DNA of 64,000 bases from Dastarcus helophoroides (GCA_028583605.1 CM053337.1:24910162-24974161); one strand, 5' to 3'; counted from the first letter of the stretch, positions 32,574-44,617 are shown. Notes: generated by a model from the sequence alone, not told the origin. Translations and numbers: made by a program.

Positions 32574-32959
32574 GACTTAGGTTATATCCGTTCACTAGAC
32601 TGATATGGCCTATCTATCCTGCTCGCAAGTTATAAAGAAAATAGTAAATATACGGGTGGGAGTGGGAAAAAGAATGTATTTCTGAAAATCAATATATTTT
32701 TTTTTATTTTTAAATTACAACACCAGAAAATGTGAATAAAATTTCAGATTCATACATAAGTAAAAATGATTTAATTTGGTCTAGTGATTGTTCACTCTAG
32801 TAATTGGTACGAAACCCTAATTTTCCGAGCCCGACTTTCTCTTGGCTGAATTCGTTATAAATTTTCAATCAAAATATTGATACGATTAAAAACCAGTTCA
32901 ATCAATTTAGTTTAGTTGTCAATTATTATAAATTAGAAACGTTATTTTATTTTTTTATT
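32574..32959. other. Non-coding spacer
   Basis: AT-rich, nothing recognised on either strand. Confidence 0.4.
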
Positions 32960-33112
32960 TTTTGGTGCAACAGACTGGTTCTTGGTTATCTTCAAAAAGT
33001 GAAATACAAATATGGTTCCCCTGCAATCAAGTAAGATTAAAAAAACACAACAAAGGTTGCTCTAACGCGTTTCGATAGACAAGTAATGTATTTTTCTGAA
33101 GATAATGGCTTT
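32960..33112. repeat. Foldback element copy 4, left arm only
   Basis: Starts TTGGTGCAACAGACTGGTTC, continues through AGTGAAATACAAATATGG and CAACAAAGGTTGCTCTAACG, then breaks off at about 33112, where the duplicated Tc1-containing block starts. Confidence 0.75.
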
Positions 33113-33216
33113 TTTTCCAGAATTTTTTTCAAATTTTTCGATTGTTTTGAAATACTTTTTAATATTTGGACCTTGCCTGCAATAAATTTCAACTTGTTTT
33201 CAACATTTTCAAAAAC

Positions 33217-33471
33217 TAAAATACCAATCTTTTCCGCTGAAACCAAGAAAGATTAAAAATCACAGCACAGGTTTCTCTAGCGCGTTTTGATAGCCTAGTT
33301 ATCTTCTCAGAGAGATACTCAGTAACTTCAGTATCTCTCTGCAGATAACAGCTTGGCTATCGAAACGCGTTAGAGCAACCTTTGTTATATTTTTTAACCT
33401 TTTTTAGTTCAAAGGACAAGATTTGTGTTTCAATTTTTAAAGATAACCAAGGACCAGTCCGTTCCATCAAC
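33217..33471. repeat. Foldback element copy 5
   Basis: Arms run from ACTAAAATACCAATCTTTTC to ACAAGATTTGTGTTTCAATT plus the outer GATAACCAAGGACCAGTCCG. The centre has GTATCTCTCTGCAGATAACA. Shared by position with the copy at 38586. Confidence 0.88.
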
Positions 33472-33939
33472 ATTTTCAATTCAACCTTAGGTTCTGATAA
33501 AATCGCCCCATTTTTTCTCTTTTGACACTGTCTATCATTTAGCCAGTACTTCAGTAGTTGAGGAGACTCATTTTAATTAGAAAGCGTCATTAGAAAACTA
33601 AGTACAATACATGTAATTTGAGTACATGAAAAAAGTAAATTCCTTTCTGGATGTCAACATGTCCCATTTTTTTTCAAAGATCGGGGTCTTTCATAAACGT
33701 CATTTAAAGCATCTTGAAAAAAAGTATAGGTTTCGGTGACGTTTCTTCAAAATTATCACCTTCTTCGCCAATACAAACCTTACTATCATCAGATGCACTA
33801 AATTCTGCAGTCTCTTCAATAAGAAACGTTCTTAGATTTTGGGAAAACAATTAAAGATCTTTTTGATTTTTATTATTTTCTATGAAAAAACATTAAAACA
33901 CCTACGATGCAACTACCCAATGCATCGACCAGTCTTCGT

Positions 33940-34400
33940 GGCTTTCTAGAATAGCCTGTCACCTTTTGGGCATGGTTTTTACCAGTTTTTCAGCATATCG
34001 TATGTTTAATGAGCGCCATATCTCCCTGACTTTTCGTGACAGCTGCTTTAGGGTAAATTACGTATTCACGCAAAATTCCTCTTCACAACGCTCTAAACAT
34101 TTTCCATTGGATTGGCATCGGGGGACTGTGAAGATCAGTTGTGATGCCAGTTTCTGCTTTCAAAAGGTACAAGAGGTACAAGAGGTCTCCGATGTTTTGG
34201 ATCGTTGTCCTGTAAAATCCAATCTGCGTCTTTGACATCAAATATCTGGCCAAATTTTAGAAGACCAGGTTTATAAATATTGACCATTTTCTGAGCATCC
34301 AAGTTCTGAGTAAAGAGCTGTAAACACCCAAAACCGCGCACAGAGAAATATTCCTAAACATGAAGTTTCATTGGGTGTTTGACGGTCCGCTGAAGCAATC
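33940..34400 (-). pseudogene. Tc1-like transposase fragment
   Basis: Minus-strand frames give GFGCLQLFTQNLDAQKMVNI and DWILQDNDPKHR, the second catalytic Asp region of Tc1 transposases, followed after shifts by C-terminal sequence near 33940-34030. Internal tandem copies of GAGGTACAA at 34165-34180 break the frame. Only the C-terminal half is present. Confidence 0.75.
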
Positions 34401-34463
34401 GCTTACCAGCGGTAGACCAAACATACTTTATGGGAGCCTATGCCCAAAACGACGTTTCGTCGA

Positions 34464-34668
34464 AAATTGAAATATAAAACCTATCCCCTGAAACCAACAA
34501 AGATTAAAACACATAACAAAAGTTGCTCTAACGCATTTCGACAGCCAAGCTATCATCTTTAGAGAGACACTAGTATTTCACTGAATCGAAACGCGTTAGA
34601 GCAACCTTTGTTGTGTTTTTTAATCTTTCTTGGTCTCAGGGGACAATATTTGTATTTTAATTTTTAAA
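34464..34668. repeat. Foldback element copy 6
   Basis: From GAAAATTGAAATATAAAACC through CGCATTTCGACAGCCAAGCT and back via GAATCGAAACGCGTTAGAGC to GGACAATATTTGTATTTTAA. Absent from the matching position in the other duplicated block (about 40063). Confidence 0.88.
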
Positions 34669-35026
34669 AACGTAAGTTTTACTTTTTAATCGTCAAACCA
34701 AATTTTCTCCCAACATGGTAATGCAATATGAATAAAAGATTCATTTTATTACGTTTCAATAAACGGTTTGGAAAAATGGTTTGTCTTCAAATTTTTTACA
34801 TTTTTTCTTCTCTTTTTTTATGTGAAGAAATATTTCTTTTCTTTCTATCTTTTTAGTATGAAAATAAACAACGAATTCCACCAATCATTTCATCTTGAGA
34901 ACCAATTATTAATTATATTCTGGTTCAGCTTTTACAGTTAAGCATGATTTGCATATCAAAGCGTTGTTGGTATCGAAGTGGCGATTGTGAAATAATGAAG
35001 AGGACGAAGATGTAGAAGAGATACAG

Positions 35027-35070
35027 TTTAAATTACAGTTATCTTTTAGGAATTACAAGTGGCTTCAGTT
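35027..35070 (+). promoter_or_regulatory. Possible core promoter of cysteine-rich gene 2
   Basis: A TTTAAAT box at 35027-35033 and a TCAGTT initiator-like word at 35065-35070 lie about 45-85 bases upstream of the ATG. The spacing is longer than ideal and the words are common in AT-rich DNA. Confidence 0.2.
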
Positions 35071-35113
35071 TTAAATGAACAACTGTTGATTAAGTACAGC
35101 AAATTTTGTGAAA

Positions 35114-35174
35114 ATGAAATTGTGGATCGTTTTGACGCTTTTGGTAGCTATCGCAATGAAAAGTAAAGGAAATG
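35114..35174 (+). CDS. Cysteine-rich CCC-module protein, gene 2, exon 1 (signal peptide)
   Basis: The ATG at 35114 opens a 20-codon exon ending at a good donor (AATG|GTGAGT) in phase 1. The peptide MKLWIVLTLLVAIAMKSKGN has one early Lys, a strongly hydrophobic core and a polar end, the form of a secretory signal peptide. Phase 1 matches the exon at 44411. The spliced product is about 130 residues: signal peptide, a variable acidic linker, then two six-cysteine modules. The 9.2 kb intron that follows holds foldbacks, a low-complexity tract, a Tc1-like element split by a hAT-type element, and a retrotransposon relic. No functional family is recognised. Confidence 0.72.
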
Positions 35175-35362
35175 GTGAGTTTATTAGTATCTTTAAAGTT
35201 CTAAGTTAGAGTAATGTATTTAAATTAGCAGTTTGCACCCAACTTGATGAATTGTTGAGTTTACCAATATAATTTATGTTGATGTTAAAGCTTAAGTTCA
35301 CTCAATAAATTGCAAATGCAATTCTTTTGTTATTTTATTTTATATGTTTGAATTATAAGATA

Positions 35363-35790
35363 TACAGGGTCCTGCAACAGTGGGTCCTCTAATAAAGAAG
35401 TTAGGAATTCCGTTCACATGCAGACCTTAACTAAGTACAAGGATGTATTTCAGGAAAATATGGTTACATATACACGGTGCCTCCAAAAAGTGTGAGCCGC
35501 TGAGGGTACATTTTTTTAAATGTATTTTTATACATTTTTGGGTTTCTTTCTGACAACTTTACATATTCCTAAGATATTATTAAATTTGATTAGATAGTTC
35601 CAGAGTAATAAATAAATAAGGAGAAAAAAAATATTTTGCGACATTTTCTTTAAAAATTCATTAAAAATACAAAAACGCCCCAAAATCAAAACTAGGCTAG
35701 GTGTAGTGGGTGTCCAAAATTCAATGCCAGATTGACTAAAATATGAAGCAATTTTTCTTCGTTTTCAAATAGAATACCCTGTATATTTTT
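35363..35790. repeat. Cluster of short transposon-like termini
   Basis: TATACAGGGTCCTGCAACAG at about 35361, TATACACGGTGCCTCCAAAA at about 35468, and AGAATACCCTGTATA at about 35770 look like ends of one or two mariner-type MITEs. Beyond about ten bases the ends do not pair well, so boundaries are unresolved. Confidence 0.35.
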
Positions 35791-35999
35791 TTTCTTTGAG
35801 ATACTGAATTAAAAATTGAACATTTTTAGCACCTACAAATATTTCGAAATTTTTAACGGTTAAGCAGACATTCGTCGGATTTTTTCATATGGCTCTTTCG
35901 ACACTAAGATACAAAACAAAAAATCATAGATGGCTTAGATAAAAATTAACACCTAAGGAAGATGCTTTGAGCCTTAAGGCCCCCCCCCCATGAGATTAT

Positions 36000-38489
36000 C
36001 TGACAGCAGATAGTTCAAAATTTAGGTTTTTCATCTTCTCTAAAAATTATCACTTTATTCAAAATTTCACCCGTGAGCATTTTTAATCTTTTTTAAAAAC
36101 GTCCTCAAAAACATTCCTCAAGAGTCTCTTGATATTTTGTTTTTTTAAAAATACCAACTTCTGAAAATTTCGACTTATTTCGAAATTCCAACTTTGAAAA
36201 ATTTGGTTAATTTAGATTTTTTTCAGAGAACTTCGACACTTTAAAATATCCACCTTTAATTTGACATTCTCTCGGAATTTTCATTTATCTTTAAAACTTT
36301 CGACTCCCAAATCTCTACTCTTCTTTCAAAGTTTTGACTTTAACAGCAAATTCCAACTTTTTTGAAAACTTAATCTCCTTTTCAACAGTTTAAATCTGTT
36401 CTTCAATATTTTGACTTTATCCCAAAGTTGTGAATTTTTAAAATTTAAATTGTTGATGAAAGCTGAAAATTTATCACTTTATTCAAAACTTCGACATTTT
36501 TGAACATTTATATTTTTATTTTAAACTTCGATTTTGCTCAAAAGTATCTTCCACTTTTTTTGAGAATACTGACTTCTAAAAAATGTCGACTTATTTCGAA
36601 ATTCCAACTTTGAAGAATTCGGTTTTTACTTAAAATTTAGACTTTTTTACAATTTCGATTCATCGTGAAAAAGCCGACTTTTTTCAGAAAATATCGACAC
36701 TTTAAAATTTCCACCTTTTTCAAAATTAGACCTTTTCTCGAAATATTCATGTGTCTATAAATTTAGATTCTCTTTCTATTAAAAATGTTCCTTTTCGGAA
36801 ATTTCAACTTGTGAAAAATTTCTACTCCTTTTTAAAATTTTAAATCTGTTTTTGAATATTTCGACTTTATTAACAATTTAGAAATTTTTGGGAAATTTCG
36901 ATTTTTTTTTAATTTTTGACTTAAATTTTGAAAATGTTGACGTTTCACCAAAAGTTACCTTTTTATTGAATACTCTACTTTCTTTTTTTATTTTGGCTTC
37001 TGAAATTTCGACTTTTTTGTAAATCTGAATTTAACATTTGACTTTTCTAAAGGTGTTACTTTTTTTAAATTTCGAATTTTAAAAACATCTCACTTAAAAT
37101 TTTTGATTTTTTTGAATAGACTGACAAGTAAATCTTGTCATCTCAAACCAAGAAACACACAACCAAAAAGCACAACAGTTGTGCTATCATCTTCAGAGAG
37201 ATACTAACATGCTTGGCTACCGAAGCGTGTTGTGTTTTTTAATATTTCTTGGTTTCGAGGGACAATTTTTGTATATCAATTTTTGAAGATAACCAAGGAT
37301 CAGTCCGTTTCATCAAAAAATATTTTTAATGTCAATTTTCTTCAAGCTTTTGACTTTTTTCAAAATTTCTAATTTTTAAAAACGGAATGCTTTCCAAAAA
37401 CTTTGATTTTCTATTATTATTAAAAATTTGACTTTTTTGAACATTCCAAATTCTTTGAATATTTAGAAAATTTTAATTTATTTTGAAAATTTCAACTCTT
37501 TCACAATTCCCCTTTTTTTTCAAAATCTTAACATATTTTCAAAACTTTCGACTTTTATGGAAACATTGGACTCTTTTTTGAAAATTACCAAATTTTTGAA
37601 AATGTTGACACACAACGTTGACATTTTCTAAAACCCTGTACTCGGTTTTTAAAGTTATTTGGATAATTTTGAACTTTGTTGAAAATTTAGAGGTTTTTAA
37701 AAAGTTGGGTTTGTCCAATATTGTAACTTTTTTGAAAGCTTTGCCATTTTTTTAAATTTTAACATTTTATCAAGATCTTGATTTTTATCAAAATTTAAAT
37801 CTTGTGAATTTAAAAAATTCGACTTTTGTTTGAAAATTTCGACTTTTTGGAAAATTTCGACTTTTTTGAAAATTGGGGTTTCTCAAAATTATATCTTTCT
37901 TGAAATTGTCACCCCTTTTATTAAAATTTTGACTTTTTCTTCAAATTTGAATCTTCGGAAAATGTCGACTTTTGAAAATTTCAAATTTTGACACAATTTA
38001 AAAACCTCAGCTTTAATTAACAATTACGATTTTTTTCAAAATATTTACCCATTTGCTAAATTTCTAAATTTCGAATTTTAAGAAATTTGACATTTTTGAA
38101 ATTTTTGACTATTTTGAAAAATAATATATTTTTTTTATTTTCTTTTTACTGAAAATTTGGAGTTTTTTGAAATTTTTATGTTTTTGGAAAATGTTGACAC
38201 AAAATGTTGATATTTTTTAAAATTTCGACCATTTATTTTTGTAAAATTAACCTTTTTGAAGCAGATTTTTATTATTTTATTATATTTATTTGACGTTTTT
38301 TAAATTTCTACTTTCTGTTTAAATTGTCGCCATTTGTCAAAATTTTCATACCTTTGAAACTTTCGATCTTCTCTTTCGTATATACTTGATTTGTATTTGA
38401 AAATTTGAAACTCTTTTAAAAATGTCGACTTTATTGAAAAGTTGCATATTCCAAACTTTTGACTTTTTTGAAATATTTTACCTTTTTTT
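36000..38489. repeat. T-oriented AT-rich low-complexity tract with a nested foldback
   Basis: The plus strand repeatedly reads units of the type TTTTTCAAAATTTCGAC. Preceded by a C9 run at about 35981. Foldback copy 7 lies at 37119-37316. Frames found here are compositional artefacts. Confidence 0.75.
37119..37316. repeat. Foldback element copy 7
   Basis: Arms run from CTGACAAGTAAATCTTGTCA to GGGACAATTTTTGTATATCA and the outer AAGATAACCAAGGATCAGTC. Inner block partly deleted (ATCATCTTCAGAGAGATACT kept on the left; GCTTGGCTACCGAAGCG on the right). Confidence 0.82.
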
Positions 38490-38585
38490 TAGAACTTCCT
38501 TCAATTTTTTCGATTGTTTTGAAATACTTTTTAATATTTGGACCTTGCCTGCACTAAATTTCAACTTTTTTTCAACATTTTCAAA

Positions 38586-38852
38586 AATTGAAATACAAAT
38601 CTTCTTCCCTGAAACTAAGAAAGATTAAAAAACACAATAAAGGTTACTCTAACGCGTTTTGAGAGTCAAGCTGTCTTGTCAGAGAGATACTCGATAACTT
38701 CAGTATCTCTCTGCAGATGATAGCTTGGCTATTGACACTCATTAGAGCAGCCTTTATTATATTTTAAAACCTCTTTTGCTTTTAAGTGACAAGATTTGTT
38801 TCAATTTTTGAAGATAGCCAAGGACCAGTCCGTTCCATCAACATTTTCAGTT
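38586..38852. repeat. Foldback element copy 8
   Basis: Near full length: ATTGAAATACAAATCTTCTT on the left, centre GATAACTTCAGTATCTCTCT, right CGCAGCCTTTATTATATTTT-type arm with ACAAGATTTGTTTCAATTTT and the outer CAAGGACCAGTCCGTTCCAT. Shared with block copy 1. Confidence 0.88.
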
Positions 38853-39257
38853 CAACCATACGTTTTGATAAAATCGCCCCTTTTTTCTCCTTTGGAACTG
38901 TCTATCATTTGGCTAGTACTTCAGTAGTTAAGGAGACTCATTTTAATTAGAAAGCGTCATTAGAAAACTAAGTACAATACATATAATTTGAGTACATGAA
39001 AAAAGGAAATTCCTTTCTGGATGTCAACATGTCCCATTTTTTTTTTCAAAGATCGGGGTCTTTCATAAAGGTCATTTAAAGCATCTTGAAAAAAAAGTAT
39101 AGGTTTCAGTAACGTTTCTTCAAAATGATCACCTTCTTCGCCAAAACAAGTTTAACTATTATCAGATGCAGTAAATTTTGCAGTCTGTCGTTCTTCGATT
39201 TCAGGAAAACGATTAAAGATTTTTCGATTTTTATTGTTTTTAATGTAAGTACTTTTT

Positions 39258-39460
39258 TTTGGTGGCACAGACTGGTCTTTAGTTATTTTCAAAAATTGAA
39301 ATACAACTCTTGTCCCCTAAAACCCAGAAATATTAAAAAACACAACAAAGGTTGCTCCAACGCGTTTCGACTGCCAAGCTATCATCTTTAGAGAGATGAG
39401 CAACCTTTGTTGTTCTTTCTTGGTTTCAGGGTACAAGATTTGTATTTCAATTTTTGCAAT
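39258..39460. repeat. Foldback element copy 9
   Basis: Begins TTTGGTGGCACAGACTGGTC and ends ACAAGATTTGTATTTCAATT. The inner arm on the right is shortened. Empty site at about 33871 in block copy 1. Confidence 0.85.
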
Positions 39461-39469
39461 GAAAGCACA

Positions 39470-42400
39470 TTAAAAAGCCTACGACGCAACTATCTAATGC
39501 ATCGTTCAATCTTCATGGCTTTCCAGAATAGCCTGGTACCTTTTAGGCATGTTTTTTACCCGTTTTTCGGCATATCCATGTATAATGAGCGCCATATCTC
39601 TCTGATTTTTCGTGATATCTGCGTCAGGGTAAACATACGTATTTCTGCAAGCTTTCTCTTCCTTACGCTCCAAACATTTTCCATTGGATTGGCATCGGGG
39701 GACTGTGAAGATCAGCATAAAGTTATGATGCCAGTTTCTGCTTTCAAGAGGTACAGAGACGTCTCCGATGTTTTGGATCCGATGTTTTGGATCTTTTTTT
39801 GGGATCGTCCTGCAAAATTCATTCTGCTTCTTTGACCTCAAACAACCAGACTTTAGAAGACTACGCTAATAAATATGGATCATTTTCTGAGCATTCAAGT
39901 TTTGGGTAAAGAGTTCTAAACATGTTTCACGGAGCACGGTTTGGAACCGTGCACACATAAACATTCCCAAACGTACTTTTACTGGGTGTTTGACGTTTAG
40001 CTGAAGCAATCGCTCACCAGCGGTAGACCAAGCATGTGGGCCTATGCCCAGAACGACGTTTCGTTACAAAAAAGTTACGTTGAATCAATCGCAGTCCAGT
40101 TTTCTCGGCAGGCTAAGGCTTGCGTTTTTTCCTGAGAGTCTGCGAAAGCAACGGTTTTTGCCTCGTGCCTGATATTGTAGGCTTTCCTCAGCCAAACGCT
40201 ATTTCATGACCAGCCCTCTATTCAGTGGCGGCTGGTGACTTTTTGACAGAGGGTGCGCAGATGCAAAAATATTAATAGTTAAGGGTTCAGGTGACTCCAG
40301 TGCCATAGCAAGGTATTAAATTTAAGAGATACAAAAGGTGTGATATTTAATAGTATTTTTACGAATTAAATTTAATTACCATCTTATAATCTCCATTTCA
40401 TGAAAACTGCATTTGAAAATAAAATATATTTTATTACAAGGTTCTAATTAAACTCTACAAAAACACAAAAAAAATATTTTTTAAAACAAAATCCGCTCTA
40501 CGATCTTTTAAATAAATAAAGTCTTCATTACTTTCTCATCAAAATTGTTTAAATCCAAATTTATAAATAAATAATTAGGCCTTAGATTGGGTACTGCTAT
40601 CTCTTTGTGAATAGCGATACTATTGGCAGTTAGGCCTGGAAGCGGCACAATTAGCAATCGCAATCAGATCAGCCGGGACCTACGCATTTAGCATCATAAA
40701 CGTAAATACACACTCCAAACCACAAAACATATATATTAAGAAGACAGGGTACATAGAATTATACCACAACACGTTGACAGGAACGGGTAGTATGTATATG
40801 TATGTAAATATATGCACATACGTCAATTTTCTTCTTCCTTTATTTGATGAAGGACTTTCTCAATTTATATTTGCCCAGACATTCACTATTATTAATAGAT
40901 TGTCGAAATAAAATTCGATTTCTGAATTATTCATTTATTTTCCAAACCAAGCAATATTACATTTTAAATGATAATATGTGGTTAAACTTTACAATAAATT
41001 TACATAATAACAAAATATTTGAAAACAATGTTGTCATAAATAATAAGAAAATAAAAATCACCAAAAGCGTACATTGTTACATAAATTTTTCATTGCAGAA
41101 AGATCAGCCCTTGTATTTTTTATTTTAAATCTGTTTTGAAACTTTAGAAGTAACATTGCGATGAATTTGGTACATTTTTGATTCTTCTACAGTCAAATTT
41201 TGCCTCAGATTTACCAATTTGGTAACAACATTTCTGTCTGACTTTTCGACAGAAAAGAAAATTGATTAATATGAGACATTTTTGAGCAGTTTGTGCCTTT
41301 TTGTAAGTAATTATGATCTAATACTATATTCCTCGCAACGTTGCTTCCATTTAGACTAATAACAGCTTCATTTTAGATAGTTCCAAAACTCGAAGTTGAA
41401 AGTACATTTTGATTTGCCTGTTTAGGTGTACGAGAGGCTTTAAAATTTTCTGACAACTATTTAAATAATCTGATTCATCAAAATGGTCATCACAATTTCA
41501 CAATTTCACAATTTTCACAAGAAAAGTCGGAAAAACCAGAAGACCCGAAACAGTACCTTGACCGTGAAAAGTTTTATTTTTATAATCATCACTAATGATA
41601 TAAGTATAACATGCATTCTTATAGAAAGGGTATTTGCATGAATAATTTATCTTACCGATAGTAGATGAAACTGTTATTAAGTTGGATAAAATTGAAAATA
41701 ACCAAGTGATCTATAAAATCAGATTTCCAATTGGCAAATGTAAACTTAACGCTATAAGAAAAAGCAATCACCCATCGATGTATGCTACACAAACCTATTG
41801 CCACCTAAAACAAAATAAAAAATTGGAGAAGTTGTGAGTACGGTAAAGTAAACGTACCTGTAACATATCTTCGTTAGAGTCGAACTTCCTACCCATAAAA
41901 TGGACTCGTTTTAAACATAAAAAGCTAATAAGTCTAAAAAATAGCATAACCCATCAAAGTATAATAAAGCATAGTTGGTGGCTGCTTTATTAATTCACCA
42001 TAAAAGTAACAAAAGGTGATATAAATAACCACTTACGACAATATGCAACAGCATAAAACCGCGATAAGTAAATAAAAAATAAAACCGCGTAAACGAAACC
42101 CTAAAATAACAGAAATTAATGAAGTTGACATTTTTGACATTATTTGCATTATCATTTATCACAGACATGCCCATCACTTTGTAATTATCTGCTTCAATAA
42201 GCGCATCAAAAATATCTTTTGTCTAACTTGATTATGAATACAAATTGTATAATACTCTTTCTTTTTAATTGCTTTGCAGCGCCACCAACGGGGCGGAGGT
42301 GAACTACTAGTTGAAGTTGACGTGTTGCCAAGGTCATGTATTAAATTTCACCCCCATGCTCCAAACTCTGACTCGTACTCACCATTTGGCAATATCGCCC

Positions 42401-43140
42401 ATGCGCGGAGCGGCGTACCACGGGCTAGCTTTAAAGTGTTGTTCTGTAGTTTATTTCTCCGCATCCCGTGAAGACCGTAGATAGGCATCGCACGGCACCC
42501 TCGCTAGTTGCATATTTCTGCGCGCACCAACTTATTAAATTTCCTTGTAATATTTAATATGTATAACGGAATCAAACGTAGGTGTATTTTATTCCAAGTC
42601 ATTCACAAGTATTATTAGTTAATTAGTGTGTCATTATTTTGTGTTTAGAAATGTGATAAATCCAAGTCTTTTACATTAAACAAAAAAGAATAGATCGCTC
42701 ATTTTACGAGGAGCGCGCGTTCTTGCGCTCTTTAAAACCAGCCGCCACTGCCTCTATTCCTCTCTTGGCTAGCTTGGCTTTGGCTTCACGCAACCGTAGT
42801 GTAGCACCGTAGTGTAGAACCTGTATGATTACTTTACCTTGCTGCTTTTGTTGTCACTTTCGAGCGGGAAAATCGTCAACAATTTGTTGGCTTTATAGCC
42901 CACCACTTCTGGAATGTCTTCGACTTTTCTAAAAATTTAGCAGCCGCACTGTAAGACACGAGTGGGCCTCTTGGATGAAGACATAAAAAGACAGTTTCGA
43001 AACGCTTAGCATAAGCAGCAGTCATTGTCTTTAGGTCTGTACTCTTTAACAGTTCGAGCGGTAGTAAAATAATTTGGCATCCGCGACGTAGCAATCGAGT
43101 GTACTTTCCCGCCAAAAAGTAAGTTAAAGCCAAATCGTTA
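39470..43140 (-). pseudogene. Tc1-like transposase gene split by a hAT-type element
   Basis: The C-terminal half is at 39470-40222 (MALIIHGYAEKRVKNMPKR and KDPKHR motifs on the minus strand) and the N-terminal half at 42759-43140 (TMTAAYAKRFETVF; GPLVSYSAAAKFLEKSKTF, the helix-turn-helix part). Removing the 2528 bp insertion and one octamer brings the parts to about 1.1 kb, the normal size of a Tc1 transposase gene. Further stops and shifts in both halves show decay, so it is inactive. Confidence 0.75.
40223..42750. mobile_element. hAT-type non-autonomous element with perfect 8 bp target duplication
   Basis: Starts CAGTGGCGGCTGGT and ends ACCAGCCGCCACTG, a perfect 14 bp terminal inverted repeat. 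The octamer CCTCTATT is present immediately outside both ends (40215-40222 and 42751-42758). No transposase is visible in the 2.5 kb interior, which is AT-rich with a more GC-rich right third (about 42270-42550). Terminus and octamer length fit hAT. The identity of the octamers suggests a fairly recent insertion into the Tc1-like relic. Confidence 0.92.
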
Positions 43141-43429
43141 ATAATTTATGAATAATCGAAGAATGTTTCTTGTGGAACCGACTGTATACCTGAAAGACTA
43201 AACAGGTCCTAAAAAGTTGAAACAGGGAAGGTTTCTTTACAAGAATCAGGCTTTTTAGATCGTGACATTCTTATAGGTTAATACAGTCATCATAGTAATT
43301 TTTTGGTTTCCTCCAAATCATAGGTACATCAACTTCAAAGGACTTTTTTTACCATTTTTCCATTGCCTTAAATGTTCACTACATAATTTGCAAACATTGT
43401 TTGGAATGAGTAAACTGGACCTGGACACT
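43141..43429. other. Non-coding spacer
   Basis: About 290 bases right of the Tc1-like N terminus; nothing recognised. Probably includes the Tc1 5' untranslated end. Confidence 0.35.
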
Positions 43430-43760
43430 GGGCTTTATGAATACTGCGCTTCCATATTGTCGATGAGGTATCTTGGCAATAAGCCGCATGCCTTGGATTG
43501 AAGGTCTCTTCTGATAGTTACCTCTGTGGGTCTCCTGTATGCTTAAGACATCGCAGTCTTGTTTGCATAGATTCTGCAGCAGTTATTCCTTTCATACAAA
43601 TATACCTTGAATGTTTATAGAGATAATAGTCATCTTTGGACCTGAAAAGGTCTTTTGTGGTGTACGCATTTTTCAGCGCACAGCGTAGAAAACAAAAATA
43701 AAAGATGATGATGCTCCTGGAGTGAAAGGATCCGCCGGCCAAAGCAGTTGCCCAGGGGAC
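43430..43760 (-). pseudogene. Non-LTR retrotransposon endonuclease (APE-type) fragment
   Basis: The minus strand from about 43640 reads SINIQGIFV, a stop, then LLQNLCKQDCDVLSIQETHR and RPSIQGMRLIAKIPHRQYGS followed by AVFIKP. The QETHR motif with the catalytic Glu and the RQYGSAVF segment are typical of the apurinic-like endonuclease domain of non-LTR elements. Two stops near the start and no downstream RT show a fragment. Confidence 0.75.
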
Positions 43761-44410
43761 GCCGAGTGTATAGTTAATAGGCTCTATGTGGAGGCTCCTT
43801 TAGTGTTCCCCATGACACGAATAAAGATTGTTTGGAATCAGCGCTGTTTATCAACTCTGATTTTCAAGTAAAGGCAATACGCATTTGTCACAGATTTAGA
43901 TAGTTTTTCAAACTTGTTTTGCACCTCACTTGCCATAAGCGTAACCAAAGGTGTAGGAGTCGTTTAAGTACTACCATTTTGAAGATGTCATCTTTCCTTA
44001 TTTACTGTTTTAAACGAAGAAACCTCAAGAACAATTTGGTTAAATGGCTGCTGAAAAAATATGCGAGTAGATTAAAAATTGTGCGTACTTTTGACAAGTG
44101 TATGCTACTGGGAATAGTGCTACGCACTATACATTCAAATGACGTTTAGATCTCGGCAAAAGCAAAACATTCTTTTTCTTTTTTTGTAGACCTGTGCATT
44201 AAAACGTATCTAGTTTAATAATTCTGTTGTAATTTTCAGCCACGTAGATTGTCCCTTTAAGTGGGCACTGGGCATATGCATAATATGATAAGCGTTTCTG
44301 TTAAGCTATGAAATCGTAAAGCAATGTCAGTTTTAACAATTTTGGTCTATCCTTAGGGATGTCCAGTAATTGCTTGTTTCACGTTTATCACATTTTATTT
44401 TAAATTCCAG
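43761..44410. other. 3' end of intron 1 of cysteine-rich gene 2
   Basis: Mixed-composition non-coding DNA. An open frame at 43919-44149 has no recognisable domain. Ends in TTTTAAATTCCAG, the acceptor of exon 2. Confidence 0.45.
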
Positions 44411-44617
44411 CAATTTATGCACAAGATACAAATGGAGATGTCATCGAAAGTAAAACCATCGACGAAAGCACCATCAATAGAATACCTGGAGTTCTTCTAC
44501 CAGACGGTCTAGCGCTTCGCAGGCGCTGCCCACTTTGCGACTCTTCCGTTTACAGTTACTGCAGCGATAAACTGTTACACGACTCTTGCTGTTGCAACAA
44601 CCCCAATAACCCATATG
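44411..44617 (+). CDS. Cysteine-rich CCC-module protein, gene 2, exon 2
   Basis: A 207 bp exon between TTAAATTCCAG and G|GTAGAT, phase 1 at both ends. It first encodes a polar linker (YAQDTNGDVIESKTIDES, then INRIPGVLLPDG) with no cysteine, then the first six-cysteine module RRCPLCDSSVYSYC and LLHDSCCCNNP, spaced C-x2-C-x7-C-x8-CCC. The acidic linker right after the signal peptide could be a propeptide; the LALRRC stretch contains a dibasic site just before the first cysteine. That role is inference. Confidence 0.82.

Larger units (their letters stand above)
33113..34463. repeat. Duplicated block copy 1 containing a Tc1-like transposase relic
   Basis: About 33113-34463 matches 38490-40070 in order and orientation, for example GGACCTTGCCTGCAATAAAT, AGTACTTCAGTAGTTGAGGA and TTTCCATTGGATTGGCATCG. 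Both carry a foldback at the same site (33217 and 38586), so that insertion predates the duplication. The foldback at 39258 in copy 2 is absent here, and the one at 34464 is absent from copy 2. Confidence 0.8.
38490..40070. repeat. Duplicated block copy 2 with Tc1-like C-terminal half
   Basis: Homologous to 33113-34463. Contains foldbacks at 38586-38852 and 39258-39460. Continues at its right edge into the rest of the Tc1-like coding region, which copy 1 lacks. Confidence 0.8.

Noticed and set aside
39930..39955. Hairpin GCACGGTT/AACCGTGC as a regulatory element
   Set aside because: It lies in the decayed Tc1-like coding region and is absent from the paralogous block, so it is likely a chance or local duplication.
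43919..44149. Open frame of 76 residues before exon 2 of cysteine-rich gene 2
   Set aside because: No homologous feature recognised; no splice or start support; lies in the intron.
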